DNA of 64,000 nt from Dokdonella sp. (GTDB lineage Bacteria; Pseudomonadota; Gammaproteobacteria; Xanthomonadales; Rhodanobacteraceae), in NCBI GenBank assembly GCA_016712865.1, contig JADJQH010000004.1:112622-176621 (forward strand), read 5' to 3'. The first letter of the stretch is position 1. Every line of letters begins with the position of its first letter. The translations under genes and the position numbers were made by a program. The notes beneath the pieces are model-generated. The model ran no database searches. It had not been told where the DNA came from and was given only the letters and a program-made list of their open reading frames with translations. Shown here piece after piece: positions 21,592 to 31,050 of this stretch.

Positions 21592-23304
21592 ATGAACAAT
21601 CCCCGCACCCTACTGCTGGTCGCCCTGTTTGCCCTGAGCTACCTGATCTGGTCGCAATGGCAACTGGACTACAACCCCCAGGCACAGGCAACCACCGTCG
21701 AGGACAGTGCGACCCCGCAGCCGGCGAAGCCTGCCGCAAGCCCGCCCGTGGATGACGTTCCCGAGATTGGCAAGCTCCAGTCGGGCAATGCCGTTGAGGC
21801 TCCGCCGCTGGCTGAAGCCACGCCGCCGACCAGTCAGCCGATTCTGGTCACCACCGATGTCCTGCGAGTGGAAATCGATCCGCGTGGTGGCAGTCTGGTG
21901 AGCGCCGAGCTGTTGGCCTACCCACAACAGCAGGGATCGAGCGAACCCGTGCGTCTGCTGGATGACGAGGCTGCACGCTACTTTGTTGCGCAGAGCGGTT
22001 TGCTCAGCAGCGATGGCGCCGCGCCCAACCACCAGGCCGAATTCACCACCAGCAGCCGCAACTGGACCCTGGCGAATGGGCAGAACCGCATCGAGGTTCC
22101 ACTGACCTGGCAGGACGCCTCCGGCATCCAGGTGCGCAAGACCCTGGTGTTCGAGCGAGGCAGCTATGTCATCGGCATGCAGCAGCAGGTTCGCAACGCC
22201 AGTGCCAAGCCGTGGACGGGCCAGGCCTATCGCCAATTGCAACGCATCCCACTGGTGCTCGACAGTTCCGGCATCAAGGGATACACAAATACAGAACGGT
22301 ACAGTTTCATGGGAGCTGCTTGGTACAGCCCCGAGGAGAAGTTCCAGAAACTTGCCTTCGACAAATTCCAGAGCGAGCCACTCAAGCAGACGGTCAGTGG
22401 CGGCTGGGTGGCCATGCTGCAGCACTATTTCTTCGCAGCGTGGATTCCACCGGCAAACGAAGTGGATGAATTCAGCAGCGCGCAGGTCGCCGCGGCCGAT
22501 GGAACGCGCTACGTGATGCGCAGCTTCTCGCCGGCCTTGAGCATCCAGCCGGGCACCGAGCAAACCTTCTCCGCGCGGCTGTACGTTGGACCGAAACTGC
22601 AAAGCACGCTCGACGACCTCGCCCCGGGCCTTTCCAAGACGGCCGATTACGGCGTGTTCACGGTGATTTCCGAGCCGCTGCACTGGCTGCTTTCCATGTT
22701 CCACAAGCTCACCGGCAACTGGGGCTTTGCCATCATCCTTCTGGTGCTCCTGATCAAGGCCGTGTTCTTCAAGCTCTCCGAAGCGCAGTACCGCTCGATG
22801 GCGAAGATGCGCAAGATGCAACCACGCGTGGCCGCGCTCAAGGAGCGCTACGGCGATGACCGCGCCAAGATGAACCAGGCCATGCTGGAGTTGTACCAGA
22901 AAGAAAAAATCAACCCGCTCGGCGGCTGCCTGCCGATGCTGGTGCAGATCCCGGTGTTCCTCGGTCTGTATTGGGTGCTGCTGGAAAGCGTCGAGTTGCG
23001 CCAGGCGCCGTTCATCCTGTGGATCAAGAACCTCACCGCTCCGGATCCCTACTACATCCTGCCGATACTCAACGCGCTGACCATGCTGGCCACGCAAATG
23101 TTGACGCCGATGACGGGAATGGATCCCCTGCAGCAGAAGATGATGAAGATCATGCCGCTGATCTTCTCCGTGCTGTTCGCGTTCTTCCCTGCCGGCCTCG
23201 TGCTGTACTGGACCGTCAACGGTGCGCTGGGCCTGCTGCAGCAATGGATCATCACCCGACGCATCGAGGCCGGCAACAAGCCACAGGGCGCGGCCGCGAG
23301 TTAG
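21592..23304 (+). CDS. yidC: Membrane protein insertase YidC
   Basis: A 570-residue inner-membrane insertase that helps place proteins in the membrane alone or with SecYEG. The N-terminal helix is LLLVALFALSYLIWSQWQ. A large periplasmic beta domain follows (about 50-340). The conserved five-helix core begins LHWLLSMFHKLTGNWGFAII, with YRSMAKMRKMQPRVAALKER, GGCLPMLVQIPVFLGLYWVL and PAGLVLYWTVNGALGLLQQW. The length matches gammaproteobacterial YidC. It is followed by a REPIN-type repeat and mnmE. Confidence 0.97.
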   Translation: MNNPRTLLLVALFALSYLIWSQWQLDYNPQAQATTVEDSATPQPAKPAASPPVDDVPEIGKLQSGNAVEAPPLAEATPPTSQPILVTTDVLRVEIDPRGGSLVSAELLAYPQQQGSSEPVRLLDDEAARYFVAQSGLLSSDGAAPNHQAEFTTSSRNWTLANGQNRIEVPLTWQDASGIQVRKTLVFERGSYVIGMQQQVRNASAKPWTGQAYRQLQRIPLVLDSSGIKGYTNTERYSFMGAAWYSPEEKFQKLAFDKFQSEPLKQTVSGGWVAMLQHYFFAAWIPPANEVDEFSSAQVAAADGTRYVMRSFSPALSIQPGTEQTFSARLYVGPKLQSTLDDLAPGLSKTADYGVFTVISEPLHWLLSMFHKLTGNWGFAIILLVLLIKAVFFKLSEAQYRSMAKMRKMQPRVAALKERYGDDRAKMNQAMLELYQKEKINPLGGCLPMLVQIPVFLGLYWVLLESVELRQAPFILWIKNLTAPDPYYILPILNALTMLATQMLTPMTGMDPLQQKMMKIMPLIFSVLFAFFPAGLVLYWTVNGALGLLQQWIITRRIEAGNKPQGAAAS

Positions 23305-23416
23305 GGAAACTCTGAACAAGTATGGAACTCATTCGTCGCGAGCGAGCTCGCTCCCACAAAATCAAGCAATGGTGGGAGCGAGCTTGCTCACGACAATACG
23401 TGTTCAGACCTTCCTC
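23304..23416. repeat. REPIN-type inverted repeat (family A, copy 1)
   Basis: Two facing REP units (GTCGCGAGCGAGCTCGCTCC at 23335-23354 and GTGGGAGCGAGCTTGCTCAC at 23372-23391) are separated by a short spacer and framed by CTGAACAAGTATGGAAC and GTGTTCAGACCTTCC. The same layout recurs at 40643 and 45541. It is likely a REPIN, a nonautonomous repeat spread by a RAYT transposase, and may also fold as a hairpin between yidC and mnmE transcripts. Confidence 0.8.
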
Positions 23417-23494
23417 AGGAAACTGTTGAAGAGCAACCGGTTGGAGACCCCGGACTTCGCGGTGACAATCATGGCTGGTGAACAACGGGGCAGC

Positions 23495-24839
23495 ATGAGC
23501 CAGGGCGAAACCATTGCCGCCATCGCCACCGCATCCGGAGCCGGCGGCATCGGCATCGTGCGCGTTTCGGGCGCCAGGGCGCATGCGATGGCACGGACCC
23601 TGCTGGCACGCGCACCGCGCGCGCGCCATGCACACTACTGCGCATTCAGGGACGCCGCAGGCGACCTGCTTGACCAAGGATTGCTGATCTACTTTCCCGC
23701 AAGCGGATCGTTCACCGGCGAAGATGTGCTCGAACTGCAGGCCCACGGCAGTCCGGTCATGTTGCACTGCCTGCTCAAGCGCATGCTTGAACTGGGTGCG
23801 CGCCAGGCTCGCGCCGGTGAATTTGCCGAACGCGCATTTCTCAACGGCCGCATCGACCTTGCCCAAGCCGAAGCCATTGCCGACCTCATCGCCAGCGGAT
23901 CCGAAGCCGCGGCACGCGCCGCCGTGCGCAGTCTGGATGGCGAGTTCTCCCGCCGCATCGATCACCTGGTCGAGTCCGTGACCCGCCTGCGCATGTGGAT
24001 CGAAGCGGCCATCGACTTTCCGGAAGAGGAAATCAACTTCCTGGCCACGCCAAGCCTTGTCGCGGATCTCGACGCCGCGCGTGCCGAGCTTGATGCGCTG
24101 CTCGCAGCCAGCCGACGGGGCGTGCGCCTGGCCAAGGGCCTGCACGTGGTGATCCTTGGTCGACCCAATGCCGGCAAGTCCAGCTTGCTCAATGCATTGG
24201 CCGCGAGCGACCGCGCCATTGTTACCGAGCAGCCCGGAACCACGCGTGACCTGCTGCGCGAAACCATCCATCTGGACGGCATCGAGATCACCCTGGTCGA
24301 CACCGCCGGGCTTCGCGAATCAAGCGACCTCATCGAGAGGGAAGGCATGCGCCGCGCGCGCGCCGAGCTCAGCCATGCTGACCTTGTCGTATTGGTCACC
24401 AGCGATGAGCATCTCGTTGAAGATCTTGCCCTGCTGGCAGATGCACCCGCCACGCTGATGCGCGTGATCGTGCACAACAAGATCGACCTTTGCGCAGGCG
24501 AGGCTCGCCGCGAACAACGCGATACCGCGACGCACCTCTGGCTGTCCGCACGCAGCGGACAGGGTTTGGACTTGCTGGTCAGCGAATTGCAGCATGCCGC
24601 TGGCCGCGATCCCGAGCATGCTGGCGCCTTCAGCGCGCGCAGTCGGCACGTGCATGCACTCGAGCACGCCGTTGCGCACCTGGACGCCGCGCATCACGCG
24701 CTGACCGCCCTGCACGCCGGCGAGCTGGCCGCCGAAGAACTGCGGCAGACGCAAACCCACCTGGGTGAAATCACCGGCGAGCTTCAGCAGCGACGACCTG
24801 CTCGGCCGCATCTTTGCCGATTTCTGCATCGGCAAATAG
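23495..24839 (+). pseudogene. mnmE: tRNA modification GTPase MnmE, frameshifted near the 3' end
   Basis: MnmE with MnmG modifies the wobble uridine of certain tRNAs. The N-terminus (QGETIAAIATASGAGGIGIV), the G1 motif GRPNAGKSSLLNALA, G2/G3 region EQPGTTRD and DTAGLRE, and NKIDL are intact. At 24782 one extra C shifts the frame: the uninterrupted frame runs on into a nonsense tail, while dropping that base restores FSSDDLLGRIFADFCIGK and a stop at 24837-24839. That C-terminal CIGK block is invariant in MnmE. The result is either a sequencing error or a real mutation that replaces the last ~18 residues. Start chosen at the MSQGET Met; an ATG at 23471 is another option. Confidence 0.9.
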
Positions 24840-24896
24840 GCAGGTTTTCAACACGCATGTCCGCGCGGATAATCGCGAAACCCTGCGGAGAGACCA

Positions 24897-27149
24897 ATGC
24901 AATTCCTTGCGCTCATTCTGTTGCTGATGGCGGTGCCTGCCGTGCATGCGGAAAACCTGACCATTGAACGCATTCTTGGCGGTGGTGGACTCGATGGGCC
25001 GACACCCCAGGAGTTGGAAATTTCGCCGGATGGCGCGCGGGTCAGCTTCATTCGTGCGCGTGCCAACGATCAAAACCGCTTCGACCTCTGGCAATACCGC
25101 ATGGACGATGGCATCACCAGCCGTCTGGTGGACGCCGACACCCTGGACACCGGGGCCGAGCTGAGTGACGCAGAAAAGGCCAGGCGTGAACGCACCCGCC
25201 AATCCGGCCTCAGCGGCATCATCCAGTACCAATGGTCGCCGGATGGCAAGGCGCTGCTGTTTCCACTGGGCGGCAAACTGTTCCTCTACACGCTCGATGC
25301 ACCCGCGAACGAAGCGGTTCGCGAATTGCCGGTTTCCGGTGAATTCATCGATGCGCGCATTTCTCCGCAAGGCCGCTATGTTGCCTATGTGCAGGGCCAG
25401 AACCTGCACGTGATCGACTTGCGCAGCGGCAAGAGCCGTGCGCTGACCGAAGACGGTGGCGGCGTGATCCACAACGGCGAGGCGGAGTTCGTTGCCCAGG
25501 AGGAAATGGATCGGGAGCGCGGCTACTGGTGGGCGCCGGATGATTCGTACATCGCCTTCGAGCGTTATGACGAGACCCATGTCCCCGTCATCAAGCGCAT
25601 GGAGGTCTACCCGGATCGCACCGAAGTGATCGAACAACGCTATCCGGCGGCGGGCAAGAACAATGTCGCAATCAAGCTGGGGTTGGTCTCACCGGCCGAT
25701 GGCAATATGCGCTGGATCGACTTGGGTGAGGAGACCGACGTCTACCTGGCCCGCGTCGACTGGCTGCCGGACAGCAAGCACCTGAGCTATCAGCTTGAGC
25801 AGCGCAACCAGCAGCAGTTGGACCTGAAAAGAGTGGACGTGGCATCGCTCGAACAGCAAACCCTGCTCACCGAGCGCAGCGACACCTGGATCAATCTCAA
25901 CAGCGACCTGCGCTTTCTTGATGATGGCAGCTTCATCTGGGCCAGCGAGCGCAGCGGCTATCTGCATCTGTATCGATACGATCGCGACGGCACGCTCACG
26001 CATCCGATCAGCAAGGGCAACTGGAATATCGACAAGCTGCTTGGCGTGGATGCAACGAACGGCCGGGTCTACGTGCAGTCCAATCACGACTACGTGCCGG
26101 ACACCCAGGTCTACGCGCTCGCGCTGGATGGCAGCAGCGCCAGTGCGCCACAACGAATCAGCAAGGAAGACGGCACCCACACGGCCACCTTTGCCGAGGA
26201 CGCCAGTTTCTATCTGGATACCTTCAGCCATCCGGAAACCCCGCCACAGGTCAGCCTGCGCAAGGCAGACGGCAGCCTGATCCAATGGATCGAGCGCAAC
26301 AGCCTGGACGCGAAGCATCCGTATGCGCCCTATCGCGACCAGCAACCCAAACCCGAGTTCGGCACGCTCACGGCGGCGGATGGCCAGGAGCTCCACTACC
26401 GCTTGTTCAAACCGGCGGGCTTCGATGCGGCCAGGCGCTATCCGGTTTTCATCTTCTACTACGGCGGCCCGACCGTGCAGAAAGTGGTGCGCGCCTGGGC
26501 CGGCGGAACCGGCAGCGCAGCCCAGCAAACCCACTTTCTCGAATACATGGCGCAACAAGGCTATGTGGTTTTCACCCTCGACAATCGCGGCACATCCCGC
26601 CGAGGGCGCCGCTTCTCCGACGTGATCCACGGCCAGCTGGGCAATGCGGAAGTGCAGGACCAGCTGACGGGAATCGACTGGCTGCAGCAACAACCCTGGG
26701 TTGATGCCGCACGCATCGGCGTGTTCGGCTGGAGCTATGGCGGTTACCTCACCACCATGATGCTGGCCAAGGCGTCCGATCGCATCGCCGCAGGTGTCGC
26801 GGTGGCGCCCGTCACCGACTGGACCTTGTACGACACCCACTACACCGAGCGTTACCTCGGCCAGCCGACAACCAATGCATCCGGCTACATCCGCAGCGCA
26901 CCGGGCGCCTGGCTGGATGGCATGCGCTCACGCTTGTTCCTGATTCACGGCATGGCCGATGACAACGTGCTGTTCTCCAACTCGACCGCGCTGATGAGCG
27001 CACTGCAACAGCGCGAAATCCAGTTCGACCTGATGACGTACCCGGGCGGCAAGCATCGTCTCTCCGGCGATTCGGAACACGTTTATCATGCAATTGCCGA
27101 TTGGGTGGATCGGCAGTTGAAACCGGGTGCAGATTTGGGGACACGCTGA
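24897..27149 (+). CDS. Dipeptidyl peptidase IV (S9B family)
   Basis: A 750-residue secreted or periplasmic serine peptidase that removes X-Pro dipeptides. The N-terminus is a signal peptide (FLALILLLMAVPAVHA). An eight-bladed propeller follows, carrying the substrate-binding Glu pair in AEFVAQEEMDRERGYWW. The C-terminal alpha/beta hydrolase domain has the nucleophile in GWSYGGY (Ser at about 613), the Asp in GMADDNVLF (about 688) and the His in PGGKHRLSG (about 720). All three triad residues are present. It follows mnmE by about 58 bases. Confidence 0.92.
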   Translation: MQFLALILLLMAVPAVHAENLTIERILGGGGLDGPTPQELEISPDGARVSFIRARANDQNRFDLWQYRMDDGITSRLVDADTLDTGAELSDAEKARRERTRQSGLSGIIQYQWSPDGKALLFPLGGKLFLYTLDAPANEAVRELPVSGEFIDARISPQGRYVAYVQGQNLHVIDLRSGKSRALTEDGGGVIHNGEAEFVAQEEMDRERGYWWAPDDSYIAFERYDETHVPVIKRMEVYPDRTEVIEQRYPAAGKNNVAIKLGLVSPADGNMRWIDLGEETDVYLARVDWLPDSKHLSYQLEQRNQQQLDLKRVDVASLEQQTLLTERSDTWINLNSDLRFLDDGSFIWASERSGYLHLYRYDRDGTLTHPISKGNWNIDKLLGVDATNGRVYVQSNHDYVPDTQVYALALDGSSASAPQRISKEDGTHTATFAEDASFYLDTFSHPETPPQVSLRKADGSLIQWIERNSLDAKHPYAPYRDQQPKPEFGTLTAADGQELHYRLFKPAGFDAARRYPVFIFYYGGPTVQKVVRAWAGGTGSAAQQTHFLEYMAQQGYVVFTLDNRGTSRRGRRFSDVIHGQLGNAEVQDQLTGIDWLQQQPWVDAARIGVFGWSYGGYLTTMMLAKASDRIAAGVAVAPVTDWTLYDTHYTERYLGQPTTNASGYIRSAPGAWLDGMRSRLFLIHGMADDNVLFSNSTALMSALQQREIQFDLMTYPGGKHRLSGDSEHVYHAIADWVDRQLKPGADLGTR

Positions 27150-27280
27150 CCCACGGGTTTCGGTTCATGGTTCGACCAGCTCACCACGAACGGAATTTGT
27201 TTGTTCGGACGGAGTTTGTTTGTTCGGATTGCCCAGGGCTTCATGTCAAGTGTTGCGCATTGCCGCGCGGGGGAAAACAC

Positions 27281-27814
27281 ATGGTGTTGGCAGTACTGGC
27301 ACTGATTGCAATTGTCGTTCTCTGGGCCGTCTGGACCTTCAACCGCCTGATTGCCGACCGCAACCAGATGCGTGCGGCGTGGAGCGACATCGACGTGCAA
27401 CTGCTGCGTCGGCATGACCTTACGCCGCAATTGGTGACCGCGGTGAAGGCCTATGCCGATCACGAACGCACAACCCTGGCGACGATCACCGAGCTGCGCA
27501 CACGCACACGCGAAGCCTCGGCGCTGGCCGATCGTGCGCACCTGGAAGATCAACTCGGTACGCAAATCGAGCGCCTGCTGGCCCTGCAGGAAAGCTATCC
27601 GGACCTGAAGTCCAACCAGAACTTCCTGCAACTGCAACGCGATCTGGTGGCGATCGAGGACCATCTGCAGTACGCACGCCGCTTCTACAACGGTGCGGTG
27701 CGCCAGCTCAACACCCGCATCGAACACTTTCCCGAACTGATCGTGGCCCGTCTCGCCGGTTTTCAACGTGGAGAGTTCTTCGAGGCCGAAGCCCAGCAGA
27801 GGAGTGCGCCATGA
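27281..27814 (+). CDS. LemA-family protein
   Basis: A 177-residue membrane protein. One N-terminal helix (VLAVLALIAIVVLWAVWTF) anchors a long helical bundle typical of LemA proteins, with NRLIADRNQMRAAWSDIDVQ, LLRRHDLTPQLVTAVKAYAD and YNGAVRQLNTRIEHFPELIV. Start ATG at 27281 places the helix at the N-terminus, as in the family. It overlaps the next gene by four bases (ATGA), and lemA-DUF2207 pairs are common. The molecular role is not known. Confidence 0.88.
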   Translation: MVLAVLALIAIVVLWAVWTFNRLIADRNQMRAAWSDIDVQLLRRHDLTPQLVTAVKAYADHERTTLATITELRTRTREASALADRAHLEDQLGTQIERLLALQESYPDLKSNQNFLQLQRDLVAIEDHLQYARRFYNGAVRQLNTRIEHFPELIVARLAGFQRGEFFEAEAQQRSAP

Positions 27815-29709
27815 CGCGCTTTTTCATCGTGTTGTTGATTGCCTGCATCGGCCTGCAAGCGCATGCCGACGAGAAGATCCTGTCGTTCCACAGCGACATC
27901 CAGGTGGCCGCCGACGGCAGCATGCAAGTCAGCGAGACCATCACCGTCAATGCCGAGGGCGACCGCATCCAGCGCGGTATCTACCGGGACTTCCCCACCG
28001 ACTATGCCGACCGCTACGGCAACCGGGTCAAGGTCGCCTTTGAACCCCAAGAGGTCAGCCGCGATGGGCGGCCGGAGCCCTGGCACAGTGAACGCCTGAG
28101 CAACGGTACGCGCGTGTATTTCGGTTCCGCCGATGTGTACCTGGACAGCGGCGAGCACACCTATGTTTTCCGCTACCGCACGACGCGGCAATTGGGCTTC
28201 TTCGAGGATCACGACGAGCTGTACTGGAACGTCACCGGCAATGGCTGGGAATTCACCATCGACCAGGCCAGTGCAAGTGTCAGTTTGCCGGCCACGGTGC
28301 CGCCGGAGCAGATCAAGCTCGAAGCCTATACGGGCCTGCAGGGCGGCAAGGGCCGCAACTATGAATCGAAGCTCGACAGCGACGGTCGCGGCCAGTTCGT
28401 GACGACGCGTGCGCTGGGCCCAGCCCAGGGCTTGACCATTGTCGAGAGTTTTCCGAAAGGCGTGGTGCAGCCACCGGATTCAGGCCAGAAACTGCGCTGG
28501 TTTGTCGAGGACAACCGGCGCGAAGGTGTACTCGGTGCGGGCCTGTTGGTGATGCTCGGTTTTCTGTATCTGCAATGGCGGCGGGTCGGTCGCGATCCGC
28601 AGGGTAGCGTGGTGATTCCCGAATACGATCCACCGGCGGGCATCTCGCCGGCGGCGGCGCGCTATGTCCGCAACATGGGTTATGACGACCGCTGCTTTGC
28701 CGCCGACCTGGTCGAGCTGGGTGTGGAAGGCCGCCTGCGTATCGAGAAGACGGCAAAAGCCTATTCCATTCGCGAAGTCACGGGAGCGCGGGCACAGACA
28801 CCGGATTCCGCGCGCGTGTTGTTCGATGAATTGCTGTCCGGTTATCGCCAGGAATTGCAGTTCAGTCAAAGCAATCACGGCATCATCGGCAAGGCGCGTA
28901 GCAGCCACGAGTCGCACCTGAAGACAAACTACGCAAATGCCAATTTCAGCCTCAACACAGGCGTCGGCTGCCTTGCAGGATTGTGGGCCATCGCGGCCAT
29001 CGTGCTGGCGTTCGTGCTTGACCCGCCGGAAGTCGTGCCCTTTGCAATTTTCGCAACGGTGGCGGTGTTTATCCTTGCGTCCATTTTCGGCACCGTCCTG
29101 CTCGGTTGGATCAAGGACATTCGCGAAGGCAAACGACCGATAGCCAGCAGTATCGGCCTGATCGTTCTTGGCGCCATGCTGGTGGGCGCCGTGTTCGTGC
29201 TCGGCATGCTGACCAGCATCGTCTGCGGCGTGCTGGTGGCGCTCATGGTCTCCGTGCAGATTCCGTTTGCCCAGTGGATGAAGGCACCCACCGTGGAAGG
29301 CAAGAAATTGCTGGACCGCATCGAGGGCCTGCGACTTTACCTCGGCGTCGCCGAGCGCGATGAGCTGGCGCGAGCCAAGGCGCCGCCGATGGATGCCGCG
29401 GAGTACCAGCGACTGTTTCCCTACGCGCTGGCCCTGGACGTGGAGAAAACCTGGGGCGACAAGTTGGCTGAAGCCATTGGTCCGGCCGCCGCCGCCGCTG
29501 CCGCAGCGGGCATGGCCTGGTACAGCCACAACCAGTCGAGCCAGGGATTTGATCCTGGCAGTTTCGGCAGTTCCTTGAGTTCCAGCCTGAGCAGCGCCAT
29601 CAGTTCGTCCGCGAGCCCGCCCGGCTCTTCATCCGGCAGCAGCAGCGGTGGCGGTGGTGGCGGATCATCCGGTGGCGGCGGCGGTGGTGGCGGCGGCGGG
29701 GGATGGTGA
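27811..29709 (+). CDS. DUF2207-domain membrane protein
   Basis: A 632-residue membrane protein. A signal peptide (FFIVLLIACIGLQAHA) precedes a beta-rich DUF2207 domain with the motif GIYRDFPTDYADRYGNRVKV and FRYRTTRQLGFFEDHDELYW. A membrane helix at about 228-246, then two or three more at about 390-475, and a glycine/serine-rich tail (GGGGGGSSGGGGGGGGGGGW at the very end) follow. Pairing with lemA suggests the two products act together, which I infer from overlap only. Confidence 0.85.
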   Translation: MTRFFIVLLIACIGLQAHADEKILSFHSDIQVAADGSMQVSETITVNAEGDRIQRGIYRDFPTDYADRYGNRVKVAFEPQEVSRDGRPEPWHSERLSNGTRVYFGSADVYLDSGEHTYVFRYRTTRQLGFFEDHDELYWNVTGNGWEFTIDQASASVSLPATVPPEQIKLEAYTGLQGGKGRNYESKLDSDGRGQFVTTRALGPAQGLTIVESFPKGVVQPPDSGQKLRWFVEDNRREGVLGAGLLVMLGFLYLQWRRVGRDPQGSVVIPEYDPPAGISPAAARYVRNMGYDDRCFAADLVELGVEGRLRIEKTAKAYSIREVTGARAQTPDSARVLFDELLSGYRQELQFSQSNHGIIGKARSSHESHLKTNYANANFSLNTGVGCLAGLWAIAAIVLAFVLDPPEVVPFAIFATVAVFILASIFGTVLLGWIKDIREGKRPIASSIGLIVLGAMLVGAVFVLGMLTSIVCGVLVALMVSVQIPFAQWMKAPTVEGKKLLDRIEGLRLYLGVAERDELARAKAPPMDAAEYQRLFPYALALDVEKTWGDKLAEAIGPAAAAAAAAGMAWYSHNQSSQGFDPGSFGSSLSSSLSSAISSSASPPGSSSGSSSGGGGGGSSGGGGGGGGGGGW

Positions 29710-29710
29710 T

Positions 29711-29765
29711 AAAAGCTGGGAGTGGGGAATAGAGAATCGGGAATCGGGAATCGGGAATCGATTTC
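29711..29765. repeat. GGGAATCG-type repeat, copy 1
   Basis: Four short tandem units of GAATCGGGAATCG-type sequence lie in the gap after the DUF2207 gene. Similar units occur at 30172, 30950 and 32383. They are typical intergenic repeats of Xanthomonadaceae; no function is visible. Confidence 0.7.
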
Positions 29766-29814
29766 GCCTGAAGCAGTCCAATGACCCCGGGACCCCGCAA
29801 GTCCAACCCCTGGA

Positions 29815-30168
29815 CTACGACCTGCGCTGCTTGCCTGCCGCATCGAGCGCAGCAAGATAGGCTGCCCAGTTGGATGGTTGATTGCTGCCGAGTTCGTACA
29901 GCACATCCCAGGAATAAATGCCGGTCTGGTGGCCGTCGCTGAACTTGAGCAGCACGGCGTAGTTGCCGACCGGCACGATCTCGTCGATGTTGACATCGGC
30001 CTTGCCGTCGACCAGCACCTTCTGGCCGGGGCCGTGTCCCTGCACCTCCGCGCTCGGTGAATTCACCCGCAGGTATTCGGCAGGCAAGCGAAAGCTCTCG
30101 CCATCCTCGAAGCGGACTTCAAGCACATGGGATGCGCGCAGCAGGGTGATCTGGATGGGGGTGGGCAT
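29815..30168 (-). CDS. DUF971 family protein
   Basis: A 117-residue cytoplasmic-looking protein of the DUF971 (gamma-butyrobetaine hydroxylase-like N-terminal) family. The visible pattern is LEVRFEDGESFRLPAEYLRV, then NSPSAEVQGHGPGQKVLV and NYAVLLKFSDGHQTGIYSWD. The start ATG at 30168 gives the usual family length; the upstream open frame is not protein-like. Single-domain members of this family occur next to hslVU-type genes in other bacteria. I infer no function. Confidence 0.85.
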   Translation of the reverse strand: MPTPIQITLLRASHVLEVRFEDGESFRLPAEYLRVNSPSAEVQGHGPGQKVLVDGKADVNIDEIVPVGNYAVLLKFSDGHQTGIYSWDVLYELGSNQPSNWAAYLAALDAAGKQRRS

Positions 30169-30171
30169 TTG

Positions 30172-30295
30172 GTGAGGCCGGGAATGGGGAATAGGGAATC
30201 GAGAATCGAAAAGGCCGGATTTGGCGAGGGTGCGGCTTTTCGCTTTTGCCATTCTCGATTCTCGATTCCCCATTCCCGGCTTTCGGTCAATGCAC
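30172..30295. repeat. GGGAATCG-type repeat, copy 2 (inverted pair)
   Basis: Units of GGGAATCGAGAATCG face the complement GATTCTCGATTCCCCATTCC about 50 bases away, framing a ~40-base spacer. The spacer is recognisable again, reversed, in the repeat at 30950, so this is one dispersed element in two orientations. Confidence 0.7.
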
Positions 30296-30901
30296 CGAAT
30301 CGCTGCGCGGCAGACGCGGTGACATCGGGTCGGACGGCGAGCCGGCCACGTGCCACAGGGCATCGAGGTAGCCGGTACCGAAACCGATCGAGGCGATTTC
30401 CTCGAAGCCGTAGTCGCCCACGTCGGCATGCCAGTGCGCGTTCGGATCGATCTCGCGCAACAGCAACGCATCGTTCTCCAGCCCCACCAACTGGCCGATG
30501 TAACTGACCTCGCCTTCTTCATCCTCGACCACGTTGATGGAAAGCAGGGGCGCCATGCGCATGGCGGCATCGGCAATCGTGGCCCAGTTGTCGAGCGGAA
30601 AATCACGCGGGATGGTGAGTGCTTCGTTGCGCAAGGCCAGTGCCTTCTCGACGAACTCGCGCGAAGGGTCTTCCTCGATCTGGCTGAGGTCGGCAATGGC
30701 GATGACCACGTAACCATCGAACCGCATGGTGTCGCCGACTTCGGCGATCAGGCAGAAATCCCGCGACAGACCGACCACGAAACCGTGGATCCAGCCCGGT
30801 TGAATGCGCTCACGCGCGAAACGCATGGGGATGTGTGCATCGAATGCCTCGCGCAATGCGATGCGTACACCCTTGGCCTTGAAAGGAACGACAGTACTCA
30901 T
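30287..30901 (-). CDS. Hypothetical protein with two predicted SH3/Sm-like segments
   Basis: A 204-residue protein that I do not recognise. Two regions look like small beta barrels: IQPGWIHGFVVGLSRDFCLI with GDTMRFDGYVVIAIADLSQI, and EEGEVSYIGQLVGLENDALL with LLREIDPNAHWHADVGDYGF. A helical linker (REFVEKALALRNEALT) joins them. The start at 30901 (MSTVVPF) is preferred; upstream in-frame sequence falls in the repeat. It sits between the DUF971 gene and hslU with the same orientation. The fold is inferred from sequence pattern only. Confidence 0.6.
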   Translation of the reverse strand: MSTVVPFKAKGVRIALREAFDAHIPMRFARERIQPGWIHGFVVGLSRDFCLIAEVGDTMRFDGYVVIAIADLSQIEEDPSREFVEKALALRNEALTIPRDFPLDNWATIADAAMRMAPLLSINVVEDEEGEVSYIGQLVGLENDALLLREIDPNAHWHADVGDYGFEEIASIGFGTGYLDALWHVAGSPSDPMSPRLPRSDSVH

Positions 30902-30949
30902 GGCGCTATGTTCGGACGAAAGTCGGACAGGTGCAACCGTGTTGAAGCC

Positions 30950-31045
30950 GGGAACGGAGAATCGTGAATCGGGAATCGCAAGAGCGAAGAACCGCATTTT
31001 CGCCAGAATCTGCTTATCCGATTCCCCATTCCCCATTCTCGATTC
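30950..31045. repeat. GGGAATCG-type repeat, copy 3
   Basis: Contains AATCGTGAATCGGGAATCGC and, facing it, the complementary GATTCCCCATTCCCCATTCT run. The spacer between the arms resembles that of the 30172 copy in reverse. Confidence 0.65.
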
Positions 31046-31050
31046 CCAAG

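Noticed and set aside
21610..23319. A 569-codon minus-strand frame opposite yidC
   Set aside because: Antisense to a well-conserved YidC; composition is typical of a shadow frame.
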